A stretch of DNA of 64,000 nucleotides. Source: Botrimarina mediterranea (lineage in GTDB: Bacteria; Planctomycetota; Planctomycetia; Pirellulales; Lacipirellulaceae). The stretch covers positions 310,001 to 374,000 of the forward strand of contig NZ_CP036349.1 in the NCBI RefSeq assembly GCF_007753265.1. Reading direction: 5' to 3'. The notes under the pieces were generated by a model, which was given only the letters and a program-made list of their open reading frames with translations, was not told the origin of the DNA and did not search any database. The translations under genes were made by a program, and so were the position numbers. Positions 1 through 13,180 of this stretch are shown one piece after another (position 1 is the first letter of the stretch; each line of letters opens with the position of its first letter).

Positions 1-1
1 G

Positions 2-343
2 CCCAACAAGAGTGAAGCGATCCGGGAGTATCTGAAGTCGCATCCGGACGCCGGCCCGACCGAAGTCGCCACCGAGCTGAAGAAGAAGGGCATCGACGTC
101 GCCCTGGCGCTGGTGAGCAATGTCAAGGCCGCGATGCTCGGCCGCAAGAAGAAGAAAAAGAAGAAGAAGGGCGCGAAGCCCGGCCCGAAGACCGGTCGCG
201 TCGGCCGTCCCGCCGGTCGTCCCGCCGGCCCCACCGACAAGGTGAGCCTGTCGCACCTGATCGAGGCCCAAGATTTCGCCGCGAAGGTCGGCGGCGTCGA
301 GCAGGCCCAAGCGCTGCTCAAGGCGCTCGGCAAGCTCAGCTGA
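2..343 (+). CDS. Small Lys-rich, AT-hook-like protein (5' end outside window)
   Basis: The reading frame is open from the first bases of the window to the TGA at 341-343, so the start lies upstream. The visible N-terminal part (SEAIREYLKSHPDAGPTEVA) looks like a small helix-turn-helix domain of a type common in planctomycete proteins. It is followed by a run of eight lysines and a GRVGRPAGRPAG stretch resembling an AT-hook, then a C-terminal helical segment. I infer a DNA-binding or nucleoid-associated protein; no specific target can be named. A strong terminator follows. Confidence 0.7.
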   Translation, partial: PNKSEAIREYLKSHPDAGPTEVATELKKKGIDVALALVSNVKAAMLGRKKKKKKKKGAKPGPKTGRVGRPAGRPAGPTDKVSLSHLIEAQDFAAKVGGVEQAQALLKALGKLS

Positions 344-398
344 GGCGGAAGCTGTTAGCGGTTAGTCGTTAGCAGTTAGCGAATGAGACAAACGAAAG

Positions 399-432
399 AG
401 AGGCCGCGACCCTTGGGTCGCGGCCTCTTTTT
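399..432 (+). terminator. Rho-independent terminator
   Basis: A perfect 14-bp stem (399-412 with 415-428) is followed by five T residues (428-432). It lies 56 bp after the stop codon of the small Lys-rich gene and before the convergent DUF4870-type gene, so it could stop transcription from the left. Confidence 0.85.
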
Positions 433-462
433 GTTGGACGCCGCGGCGTTTCTCGGAGGGAG

Positions 463-879
463 TCAGAAGAACGCGATCGAGGTCGGGTACTTCCAGAGCT
501 GGCCGTTGCTTGCCTTCACCGCGCCGATGATCGGAAAGATCACGCTGATCGCGCCGAGGAAAATGACCAGGGGGATGCCGATAAACACCAAGCAGAGCGC
601 GAGGGCGATCGCCCACCAGATAACCGAGGTGATGATCCAGTTCACCACAACGCGGCCGTGGGCGTCGATCTCGGGGGACTCGTCCTTCATCGTCAGCCAG
701 ATCACCAGCGGAGCGATGAAACCGGCGAGCGGAACGACGTAGCCGGCGAAGAGCGACAGATGCAGCAAGATCGGCCACGTCATGTCCGCGGCGGGGCCCA
801 CCGGCTGCGAGTGATGGGGGGAGGCGGGAGGCTCGGCCGGTTCGGCGCCGAAATTAGCGTAGGGGTTCTTTTGTTCCAC
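463..879 (-). CDS. DUF4870 (Tic20-like) membrane protein
   Basis: About 138 residues. The N-terminal 35 residues are polar and Pro/Ala-rich. They are followed by three or four hydrophobic segments (LLHLSLFAGYVVPLAGFIAP, WIITSVIWWAIALALCLVFI, FLGAISVIFPIIGAV) in the order typical of DUF4870/Tic20-like integral membrane proteins. The function of this family is not established. I chose the GTG at 877-879 because a GGAGGT Shine-Dalgarno sits about 10 nt upstream; a longer reading to 936 has no such support. Confidence 0.8.
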   Translation of the reverse strand: MEQKNPYANFGAEPAEPPASPHHSQPVGPAADMTWPILLHLSLFAGYVVPLAGFIAPLVIWLTMKDESPEIDAHGRVVVNWIITSVIWWAIALALCLVFIGIPLVIFLGAISVIFPIIGAVKASNGQLWKYPTSIAFF

Positions 880-921
880 AGCGCAGCGACCTCCGAGGTT
901 GGAAAAGGCGGTCAGCAGGGA

Positions 922-1016
922 GCTTTCAGCGGTCAACTGTTAGCTAGATATAAGGCAAGAGCCGCCGCCGTACCACGGCAGCGGCTCTCGTCCCTTATTA
1001 GCTGATCGCTGAAAGC
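922..1016. repeat. Nested inverted repeat around a hairpin
   Basis: GCTTTCAGCGGTCA at 922-935 is repeated inverted at 1000-1016 (GATCGCTGAAAGC), flanking a separate hairpin. A related GTTAGC/GGTTAG motif lies at 351-380. This matches the general abundance of intergenic palindromes in this window. Confidence 0.55.
958..988 (-). terminator. Hairpin downstream of gltD, possible terminator
   Basis: Arms 958-971 and 975-988 form a 14-bp stem with one mismatch, 45 bp beyond the gltD stop codon on the minus strand. The following sequence is only moderately T-rich, so termination strength is uncertain. Confidence 0.45.
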
Positions 1017-1033
1017 CGATCGCTGACCGCTAC

Positions 1034-2608
1034 TTACACCACTTGCTGCGGCAGATTCACACCCGGCGCGGGCAGCGACGTGTAGCCCATCAGGTACTCG
1101 TCGATCGCGCGGGCGGCGCCGCGGCCCTCGTTGATCGCCCACACCACCAGCGACTGACCGCGGCGGCAGTCGCCCGCGGCGAAGACGCCGGGGACGCTAG
1201 TGGCGAACTTGCCGTGCTCGGCCTTGATGGTCTTCCAGCCGCCGCGCGGGGCCTGGGTCTCGAGGTTGAGGCCCTCGGCCAGCGACAGCTCGGGGCCGAC
1301 GAAGCCCGTCGCCAGCAGCACCAGCTCGCACGGCCAGACCTTCTCGCTCCCCTCGACCTCGCTGAACGGCGCGCCGCCGACGATCGGCTTCGACCAATCG
1401 ACCGTCACCGTCCGTACGCCGGTGAGCTTGCCGTCCTTGCCGACGTACTCCTTGGTGAGCACCGAGTACTTGCGCGGGTCCTCGCCTTCTTTGGCGATCA
1501 TCTCGGCGTGCGAGTAGTCGATCCGGTAGACCATCGGCCACTGCGGCCAGGGGTTGTTGGCGCGACGCTCCTCGGGCGGCTTGGGGACGACCTCGAAGTT
1601 GGCGATGCTCTTTGCGCCGTGGCGGAGCGAGGTGCCGATGCAGTCCGCGCCCGTGTCGCCGCCGCCGATGACGATGACGTTGAGCCCTTCGGCCGACAGG
1701 TAGGCTTTGTCGCCGAGTTTCGAGTCGAGCAGGCTCTTGGTGTTGCGCGTCAGGAAGTCCATCGCGAAGTGGATGCCTTCCAGGTCGCGACCCGGGCAAT
1801 TGCCGGTGGGGTCGAACGGCTTGGCGGCGCCGGTCGATAGGAGCACCGCGTCGAACTCGTCGACCAGATGCTGCGGATCGACGAACTTCACCGGCACCTT
1901 GCGCTCCTGCATGATGGCCGTCATGTGGCCGGGAGCGAACTCTTCCTCCTTGCCGACGTGGACGCCGGTGACGAACTTGACGCCCTCTTCCCGCAGCTGG
2001 TTGACGCGGCGTTCGACGGTCCCCTTATCGAGCTTCATGTTGGGGATGCCGTACATACAGAGCCCGCCGATGCGGTCGGCGCGCTCGTAGACGGTGACGT
2101 CGTGGCCGGCGCGGCGGAGCTGCTGCGCGGCGGCGAGGCCCGCGGGGCCCGAGCCGACGATCGCGACCTTCTTGCCGGACTCGAACTCGGGGGGCTCGGG
2201 GACGACCCAGCCCATCTCCCAGCCCTTGTCGATGATCGCGTTCTCGATGTTCTTGATCGTGACCGGTGGGCTGGTGATGCCCAGGACGCACGACCCCTCG
2301 CACGGTGCGGGGCAAGCCCGGCCGGTGAACTCGGGGAAGTTGTTCGTCTTGTGCAGCCGCGCCAGCGCGTCCTTCCACCGCCCGTGGTAGACGAGGTCGT
2401 TCCACTCGGGGATCAGGTTGTCGATCGGGCAGCCGGTATCCGACTGACAGAACGGCACCCCGCAATCCATGCACCGAGCGCCCTGCGTCTTGAGCTGCTC
2501 CTCGGGGGCGTGGGTGTAGATCTCGAGGTAGTCCGCGGCACGATCGAGCGCGTCCCGGTAGGGAACGGCTTGGCGTTGGAACTCTTTAAATCCGGTGGGT
2601 TTTCCCAT
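1034..2608 (-). CDS. gltD: Glutamate synthase small subunit
   Basis: 524 residues from an ATG ([10 protein letters not shown], the usual N-terminus of the family). The subunit oxidises NAD(P)H and passes electrons through flavin and iron-sulfur centres to GltB, for glutamine plus 2-oxoglutarate to glutamate. The N-terminal Fe-S domain has Cys46, 49, 54 and 60 (CMDCGVPFC) and Cys99, 103 and 107. A FAD-binding GSGPAG lies at 152-157 and an NAD(P)-binding GGGDTG at 315-320. A TTG five codons upstream is possible but unlikely. The gene lies downstream of gltB with an unrelated small gene between them. Confidence 0.96.
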   Translation of the reverse strand: MGKPTGFKEFQRQAVPYRDALDRAADYLEIYTHAPEEQLKTQGARCMDCGVPFCQSDTGCPIDNLIPEWNDLVYHGRWKDALARLHKTNNFPEFTGRACPAPCEGSCVLGITSPPVTIKNIENAIIDKGWEMGWVVPEPPEFESGKKVAIVGSGPAGLAAAQQLRRAGHDVTVYERADRIGGLCMYGIPNMKLDKGTVERRVNQLREEGVKFVTGVHVGKEEEFAPGHMTAIMQERKVPVKFVDPQHLVDEFDAVLLSTGAAKPFDPTGNCPGRDLEGIHFAMDFLTRNTKSLLDSKLGDKAYLSAEGLNVIVIGGGDTGADCIGTSLRHGAKSIANFEVVPKPPEERRANNPWPQWPMVYRIDYSHAEMIAKEGEDPRKYSVLTKEYVGKDGKLTGVRTVTVDWSKPIVGGAPFSEVEGSEKVWPCELVLLATGFVGPELSLAEGLNLETQAPRGGWKTIKAEHGKFATSVPGVFAAGDCRRGQSLVVWAINEGRGAARAIDEYLMGYTSLPAPGVNLPQQVV

Positions 2609-2644
2609 CGACCGCTGTCTCAACTAAAGGGAGAGCTTGTTTCT

Positions 2645-3101
2645 GAATGACCAATGACCAAGCCCCAATGACCAATGTCAGTGAAGGATCATTTAGCTGT
2701 GGGTTTAGTGTTTCTGTAGATGGCTCCGAAGACCAGAGTCAGCTCTTTCGCCTCTTGCCAATGCCGCCTAGCCAGTTCTTTTGAATCGGGACATGCGGCG
2801 GCAATCATACGGAGCCAATACTGGGTTTCGCGCGATTCACGGACACAAACACTGATTCGGTATTGAAACTCTTTCCGCGACCCAGCCTCGTCGGCTTCGG
2901 CGTAGTTGGCGCCGATGCTCGTTGCCGACCGAACCAACTGACGTACCAAAGGGCCATTAACATCGTCGCGATGCAATCCTCTAACGAACCGAATGACTGC
3001 CTCCCCAAACACCGCCGTACGCTCCGCAAGATCAAAGTCTCGCTTCGGCACAGCGGCGCCAATCGAATCATTGGTCATTGGGGCTTGGTCATTGGTCATT
3101 C
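2645..3101. mobile_element. Candidate gene-repeat cassette with 33-bp terminal inverted repeats
   Basis: The segments 2645-2677 and 3069-3101 are perfect 33-bp inverted copies built from TGACCAA/CCAATGACC units. They bracket nearly the whole four-helix-bundle gene, which interrupts the usual gltB-gltD adjacency. There is no transposase inside. I infer a non-autonomous mobile or duplicated cassette; the inverted repeats are directly visible, the mobility is not. Confidence 0.45.
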
Positions 3102-3107
3102 TGATCC

Positions 3108-3111
<4 letters not shown>
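2689..3111 (-). CDS. Four-helix-bundle protein (S23/IVP-like)
   Basis: 140 residues, matching the four-helix-bundle family related to 23S rRNA intervening-sequence proteins and to Avd of diversity-generating retroelements. Typical features are LVRQLVRSATSIGANYAEAD, then SRKEFQYRISVCVRESRETQYWL in two stretches and a C-terminal KELTLVFGAIYRN helix. The GTG start overlaps the gltB TGA by 2 bases (GTGA), suggesting translational coupling. The first residues (MTNDQAPMTND) are encoded by the inverted repeat itself; an internal ATG at 3097-3099 is an alternative start. No rRNA or retroelement is nearby and the function is unknown. Confidence 0.85.
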
Positions 3112-7790
<4,679 letters not shown>

Positions 7791-7856
7791 CGCGTTAATC
7801 AAGAAAGGGGTCGCGGTGACTTCGTAAGGAGGGAGAGGGGACTCGAGCGGCGGCGG

Positions 7857-8831
7857 TCAGGTGGCGCCGGCTCGCGGCGAGCCGTTGGCCGAGCCCTTGC
7901 CGAGGCCGTTGCGCGGGATCGGCGCCGGCAGGTCGTTGGCGTGTCTCGCCAAGAGCCGCAAGAAATGCTCGGCCGCTTCGGTCAGTTCTTCGTCACGCAG
8001 ATGGATGACGCCCAGCGGGCGCACGAAAGTCTCGGGCTTCCCCTCGTCGTCGACGAGGTCGACCCGCACGAGCGAACCGGAGTAGGTCTCGTTGAGGAAG
8101 GTCTGGGCCGGGAGCAGGCCGATCCCTTCGCCGACTTCGATCGCGCGTTTAACAAACTCAAGGTTGTCGAACTCGGCGGCGACCTTGGCCGAGACGTTGT
8201 GCGACGCCAGCCAGCGGTCGATCTCGTCGCGCACGCGTAGGCCCGCTTGCGGCATCACCATGAACTGACCGTCGAGGGTGTGGACCGCCACCTTGCCGGC
8301 GGTGGCGAGCTCGTGATCGGGGTTAACCGCAAGGGCGAACGCCTCGTCACGCCACGGCGTGACGCCGAGCTGGCGGCCCGCTTCGGGGAAGCTGGTGATG
8401 CCCAGCTCGGCTTCGCCCGACAGGACCGCGGCGCGGACCTGGTCGGGGTGCATGTAATCGACCCGCAGCTCGGCGCCGGCTTGCTCGCGCCGGAACTCTT
8501 CGACGACGCGGTGCATCTGCCCGAGGCCGACCGAGTAGATCGCCGCCACCCGCAGTCGCCCGCCGGGGCACTGTTGCAACCCGCGGACGAGGCTCTCCAG
8601 CTCTTCGTAGCGCTGCACGAGCTCGCGACAGCCCTCGTAGTAGGCCGTCCCCGCGTCGGTGACGAGGAACGGCCGCCGTGAGCGGTCGATGAGCTCGACG
8701 CCCAAGCGCTCTTCGAGGTGATTCACCAGCTGGCTTGCGCTGGGCTGCGAGACATGATTCAGCTCGGCAGCTTTCGAAAAGCTGCCTAGTCGGATGATGT
8801 CGCAGAACACCTTGAGTGATTTCAGGTGCAT
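7857..8831 (-). CDS. LysR-family transcriptional regulator
   Basis: 324 residues. The N-terminal winged helix-turn-helix (residues 1-60, LKVFCDIIRLGSFSKAAELN and SQPSASQLVNHLEERLG) is followed by a LysR substrate-binding domain (about 90-300). A Pro/Ser-rich tail ends the protein. It lies directly upstream of gltB in the same direction. LysR protein GltC controls gltAB in Bacillus, so control of glutamate synthase is a reasonable inference here, but the co-directional arrangement differs from the divergent gltC-gltA layout. Confidence 0.92.
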   Translation of the reverse strand: MHLKSLKVFCDIIRLGSFSKAAELNHVSQPSASQLVNHLEERLGVELIDRSRRPFLVTDAGTAYYEGCRELVQRYEELESLVRGLQQCPGGRLRVAAIYSVGLGQMHRVVEEFRREQAGAELRVDYMHPDQVRAAVLSGEAELGITSFPEAGRQLGVTPWRDEAFALAVNPDHELATAGKVAVHTLDGQFMVMPQAGLRVRDEIDRWLASHNVSAKVAAEFDNLEFVKRAIEVGEGIGLLPAQTFLNETYSGSLVRVDLVDDEGKPETFVRPLGVIHLRDEELTEAAEHFLRLLARHANDLPAPIPRNGLGKGSANGSPRAGAT

Positions 8832-9354
8832 CGAGAACGCAAAACCGAGATTGGCGGCGGATTGCCGGGGTAGTCAATTAGGCCGGCCAATAGGAGCAGT
8901 CGCAGCATAGGCCAGAGCAAAGTAGCGTAGGCAAGACCTACGCCATGCGTCAACGGTTCGCGGCCGCAAAGTGCTAGCGGCGGGCGCCGGAAAAGTAGAA
9001 AAGTCGGCGCCACCCGAACGGGTGGTTTTACTCAACCCCCGCTGAGAGCCGCTAGAAGGCCATCTACGGCGTCCCAGCACGCCGGAGGGACAAACCATCA
9101 AGCGGCGCGCAAAGCACCGCGTAAGGGCCCTTTATGGCCGCATGAACGCACGTATACGACAGCGCCGAGAGGGTGGGGGGAGAAAGCGACCGAAACCCCT
9201 CCCTGGAGGTGTTCGTCTGAGCCGTGGGCGCGAGCCCTCGGTGGGTGGCTGGTACCCGCTTCACACCGAGGGCTCCCGCCCACGGCTCAGACCCGACGGA
9301 TGGGTCAGACCCAACGGGGTGGTGGCGGGAACGTCGTGATCCAGCCGCGGCGGA
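8832..9354. other. Intergenic region of 523 bp, no gene
   Basis: I see no supported coding sequence. Short frames here have no recognisable features. The segment presumably holds the promoter of the LysR gene, and it contains a large hairpin at 9216-9291. Confidence 0.6.
9216..9291. repeat. Long intergenic hairpin, core-containing repeat (copy A)
   Basis: Arms TCTGAGCCGTGGGCG... (9216-9243) and its near-perfect inverse (9264-9291) enclose an asymmetric loop with CTGGTACCCGCTT followed by CACCGAG. The same loop core appears in repeats at 56851-56933, 57101-57180 and 58985-59066, and the stem is shared with 53928-54002. Confidence 0.85.
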
Positions 9355-10503
<1,149 letters not shown>

Positions 10504-10510
10504 GGGAGGG

Positions 10511-10647
10511 AGAGGCTAGAGGCTAGCGGCTAGAGGCTAGATGATGGCGGTCTAGCCAATGCGGTTGATCAAGCGATTTCTACGTCGGGCGCCGAGAGGC
10601 GGTTCCCACCCATTCTCTAGCCTCTAGCCTCTAGCATCTAGCCTCTC
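10511..10647. repeat. Inverted arrays of CTAGCCTCT units flanking a divergent promoter region
   Basis: Left array 10511-10541 (repeated AGGCTAG) and right array 10615-10647 (repeated CTAGCCTCT) are inverted relative to each other. They enclose about 75 bp between the divergent cyclophilin and rsmD genes, which must contain both promoters. Confidence 0.75.
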
Positions 10648-10652
10648 CCCCT

Positions 10653-11375
10653 ATGGCCAAGCGACGTCCCAAGAGTGACATCCCCACCGAAGCGATCGAT
10701 CTGCGGATCATCGGCGGCAAGTATCGCGGTACGAAACTGACCAGCGAGCCCCTGCTGCACACGTCGGGCGCCGTCGCGGGCGAACGGGTCACGCGGCCGA
10801 TGAAGCACCGGGTGCGAGAGGCGATCTTCAACCTTGTCGGCACGGACGCCGAGGGGAAGCACGCCATGGACCTGTTCGCGGGGACCGGCGCGCTGGGCCT
10901 GGAGGCCCTGAGCCGCGGGGCCGCTAGCTGCCTGTTCATCGAACGCCACGTCCCCACCGCCGAGATCGTCAAGCAGAACATCAAGGCGATGGGCGTGGAG
11001 GGGGTGTGCGAGTTGATGATGGCGAGCGCCTTTGTGTGGGCGCAAAGAGACTTAGGGAAGAGGGACGGGGGACGGGGGACGAGGGAAACCGATCCGCCAT
11101 CCGCCATCCCCAACCCGCAATCGCCCTGGCTGGCGTTCATCTCGCCGCCATACTCGTTCTTCATCGAACGGCAGGACGAGATGCTGATGCTCATCGAGGC
11201 GCTGTTGAAGCACGCGCCGCCGGAGAGCATGCTGGTGATCGAAGCGGACCAGCGCTTCGACTTTTCACTCCTTCCCGGTCGGGTGAAAGAGCATCGCTCG
11301 GAATCGGGTTGGGACGTCCGCGAATACGCACCGGCCGTGGTGGGTGTCCTTCGTATCGGAGACGAGTCCGTATGA
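10653..11375 (+). CDS. rsmD: 16S rRNA (guanine966-N2)-methyltransferase
   Basis: 240 residues. RsmD methylates G966 of 16S rRNA using S-adenosylmethionine. Family signatures are LRIIGGKYRGTKL near the N-terminus, RPMKHRVREAIFN, the SAM site DLFAGTGALGLEALSRGA (from residue 73) and the catalytic SPPY (about 164-167, an NPPY variant). An unusual Gly/Arg/Pro-rich stretch (about 133-158) lies just before SPPY and looks repeat-derived. The stop overlaps the next start (ATGA), so the esterase gene is probably co-translated. Confidence 0.93.
   Translation: MAKRRPKSDIPTEAIDLRIIGGKYRGTKLTSEPLLHTSGAVAGERVTRPMKHRVREAIFNLVGTDAEGKHAMDLFAGTGALGLEALSRGAASCLFIERHVPTAEIVKQNIKAMGVEGVCELMMASAFVWAQRDLGKRDGGRGTRETDPPSAIPNPQSPWLAFISPPYSFFIERQDEMLMLIEALLKHAPPESMLVIEADQRFDFSLLPGRVKEHRSESGWDVREYAPAVVGVLRIGDESV
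11053..11123 (+). repeat. Repeat-like insert translated within rsmD
   Basis: This low-complexity stretch (GGGACGGGGGACGGGGGAC, then GATCCGCCATCCGCCATCC and CAACCCGCAATCG) has the texture of intergenic repeats, yet it stays in frame between the SAM-binding half and the SPPY motif of RsmD. Confidence 0.5.
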
Positions 11376-12328
11376 TCTGCCGAATGATTATTCAGGTGCT
11401 GATGTCGGGGACGCTGTCGGTCGCTACGACGATAGCGGCGGGTTCGGAGCCAATCGAAATCGCGCTGTGGGGCGACACGCAACTCGCCGCGGACGACATC
11501 GGCAAGTACGAGGGTCGTGAGAGTGATCGACCGAATCGCTGGCTGACGGGCGTCGAGCACCCGGTCGTTAGCGTCTATCGACCCGAGGCCATGAACGCGA
11601 CCGGCGCGGCGGTCGTGGTCTTCCCTGGCGGCGGCTACGCAGGGCAGGCGATCGACAAGGAAGGGCACTACGTCGCCGAGTGGTTGAGCCAGCGCGGCGT
11701 CACCGCAATGGTGGTCCCGTACCGCTGCGGCGGCGGCAAGCAGTTGCATCCGGTCCCGCTGGCCGATGCGAAGCGCGCGGTGCGCCTGATGCGCAGCCGT
11801 GCGGAGGAATGGGGAGTGGATACCGCGAAGATCGGTGTGATGGGCTTCTCGGCCGGCGGGCATCTTGCCGCGACCGCATCGACCCTCTTCGACCTGCCGC
11901 TGGAAGGGCCACTCGAAGGGATCGACGATACGTTCGCCGAAGTCTCCGCCCGGCCCGATTTTTCGATCCTCGTTTATCCCGTGATCTCGATGCGCCCCGA
12001 AGTATCGCACGGCGGGTCGGGTCGGAATCTGCTCGGCGAATCGCCCGACGAGGCGCTCGTCGTACAAATGTCTGCTGACGAACAAGTCACCGCCCAAACA
12101 CCGCCGGCGCTGATCGTCCACAGCATCGACGACGGCGCGGTGCCCGTCGCCAACGCGCAGCGCTACTACGAAGCGTGCCGTGCGCACGGCGTGCCCGTTG
12201 AGATGCACCTCTACGAGACGGGCGGCCACGGCTATGGCATGTGGGCGACCGAGGGGTCGGTAGCCGCTTGGCCCGCGGTGCTGGAGGGGTGGCTGGTGGG
12301 ACGTGGGTTGGCCACCGCAGCCAACTAA
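11372..12328 (+). CDS. Exported alpha/beta-hydrolase, esterase-like
   Basis: 318 residues. The ATG overlaps the rsmD stop. A hydrophobic N-terminus (IIQVLMSGTLSVATTIAAG) suggests export. The alpha/beta-hydrolase fold shows an oxyanion motif FPGGGY, nucleophile elbow GFSAGGH (about 157-163), acid near VHSIDDGAVP and histidine in GGHGYGM near the C-terminus. This is the acetylxylan esterase/BD-FAE-like group that deacetylates plant or algal polysaccharides; the precise substrate is not determinable. Confidence 0.88.
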   Translation: MICRMIIQVLMSGTLSVATTIAAGSEPIEIALWGDTQLAADDIGKYEGRESDRPNRWLTGVEHPVVSVYRPEAMNATGAAVVVFPGGGYAGQAIDKEGHYVAEWLSQRGVTAMVVPYRCGGGKQLHPVPLADAKRAVRLMRSRAEEWGVDTAKIGVMGFSAGGHLAATASTLFDLPLEGPLEGIDDTFAEVSARPDFSILVYPVISMRPEVSHGGSGRNLLGESPDEALVVQMSADEQVTAQTPPALIVHSIDDGAVPVANAQRYYEACRAHGVPVEMHLYETGGHGYGMWATEGSVAAWPAVLEGWLVGRGLATAAN

Positions 12329-12351
12329 CGAGCGTCAGCGACGTGCGCTGT

Positions 12352-12520
12352 CCCCCTCCCTTATTAGGGAGGGTTTAGGGGAGGGTCTTGATACTCCCTC
12401 AACGATGTCGCGCACAACTGGGTCGCGCTACAACTAGATTGCGTGTCGCTCCAAAGGCGGACGACATCGTTGCAGACGATCGACACCCTCCCCCGACCCC
12501 TCCCTAAAAGGGAGGGGGGA
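12352..12520. repeat. MITE-like element with CCCTCCCT/AGGGAGGG termini
   Basis: Left end 12352-12387 (CCCCTCCCTTATTAGGGAGG then GTTTAGGGGAGGGT) is inverted at 12484-12520. A second inverted pair, CAACGATGTCG at 12400-12410 and CGACATCGTTG at 12462-12472, is nested inside. A similar element occurs at 19119-19295. Confidence 0.7.
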
Positions 12521-12531
12521 TTCTTCACTCC

Positions 12532-13110
12532 CTACTTCTTCGCCAATTCCTTCTCGATGTCGGCGACGAAGTCGGCGTCTCCTGGCGCGACGCCCGACGC
12601 GTAGCGGCCCACGACCTTGCCGTCGCGGCCGACGAGGAACTTCTCGAAGTTCCACTTGATCGCGCCGGGGTGGGGCGACTCTTTCGTCAGGTACTTGTAG
12701 AGCGGCGCTTGGCCGTCGCCGTTGACCTCGACCTTCTCGAGCATGTCGAAGTCGACGCCGTACTTGGTCGAGCAGAACGTCGCGATCTCTTCGGCCGTCC
12801 CGGGCTCTTGGCCGCCGAACTGGTTGCAGGGGACGCCGACGATCTCGAGGCCCTGGTCGGCGTACTTCTCGTTGAGCGCTTGCAGGCCGGCGTACTGACG
12901 GGTGTAGCCGCACTTGCTGGCGACATTGACGAAGAGCACCACCTTGCCGGCGTACTCGTCGGCAAGGTTCACGGGCTCGCCTTCGAGGGTCTTCATCTCG
13001 AACGCCAGCGCGGCGGGCGCCTTGGAGTCGGCGAGGAGGTCTTGGGCGGACACGATGGCGGCCTGGGTGAGGAGGGCGATGGCGAGGGCGGAGCCGAGCA
13101 GGCGTTGCAT
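12532..13110 (-). CDS. Exported glutathione peroxidase family protein
   Basis: 192 residues. A signal peptide (MQRLLGSALAIALLTQAAIV, cleaved after SAQ) precedes a complete glutathione-peroxidase fold. The catalytic cysteine is Cys67 in VASKCGYT; the partner glutamine is in PCNQFGG (Gln97), and Trp152 with Asn153 are in KWNFEKF. It reduces hydroperoxides, in bacteria usually with thioredoxin-type donors, and here probably in the periplasm. It is a Cys form with no selenocysteine codon. It follows the dehydrogenase gene on the same strand. Confidence 0.95.
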   Translation of the reverse strand: MQRLLGSALAIALLTQAAIVSAQDLLADSKAPAALAFEMKTLEGEPVNLADEYAGKVVLFVNVASKCGYTRQYAGLQALNEKYADQGLEIVGVPCNQFGGQEPGTAEEIATFCSTKYGVDFDMLEKVEVNGDGQAPLYKYLTKESPHPGAIKWNFEKFLVGRDGKVVGRYASGVAPGDADFVADIEKELAKK

Positions 13111-13180
13111 GGCGCTAGCGGAGTTAGAGGTTGGTTGGTTGTCGAACCGATTGTAGGCGCAAGTCCGGAGCGGGTAGCCC

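Noticed and set aside
10631-12229. Minus-strand frame of 532 codons across rsmD and the esterase
   Set aside because: Both plus-strand genes have diagnostic motifs and an ATGA overlap; the antisense translation has none.
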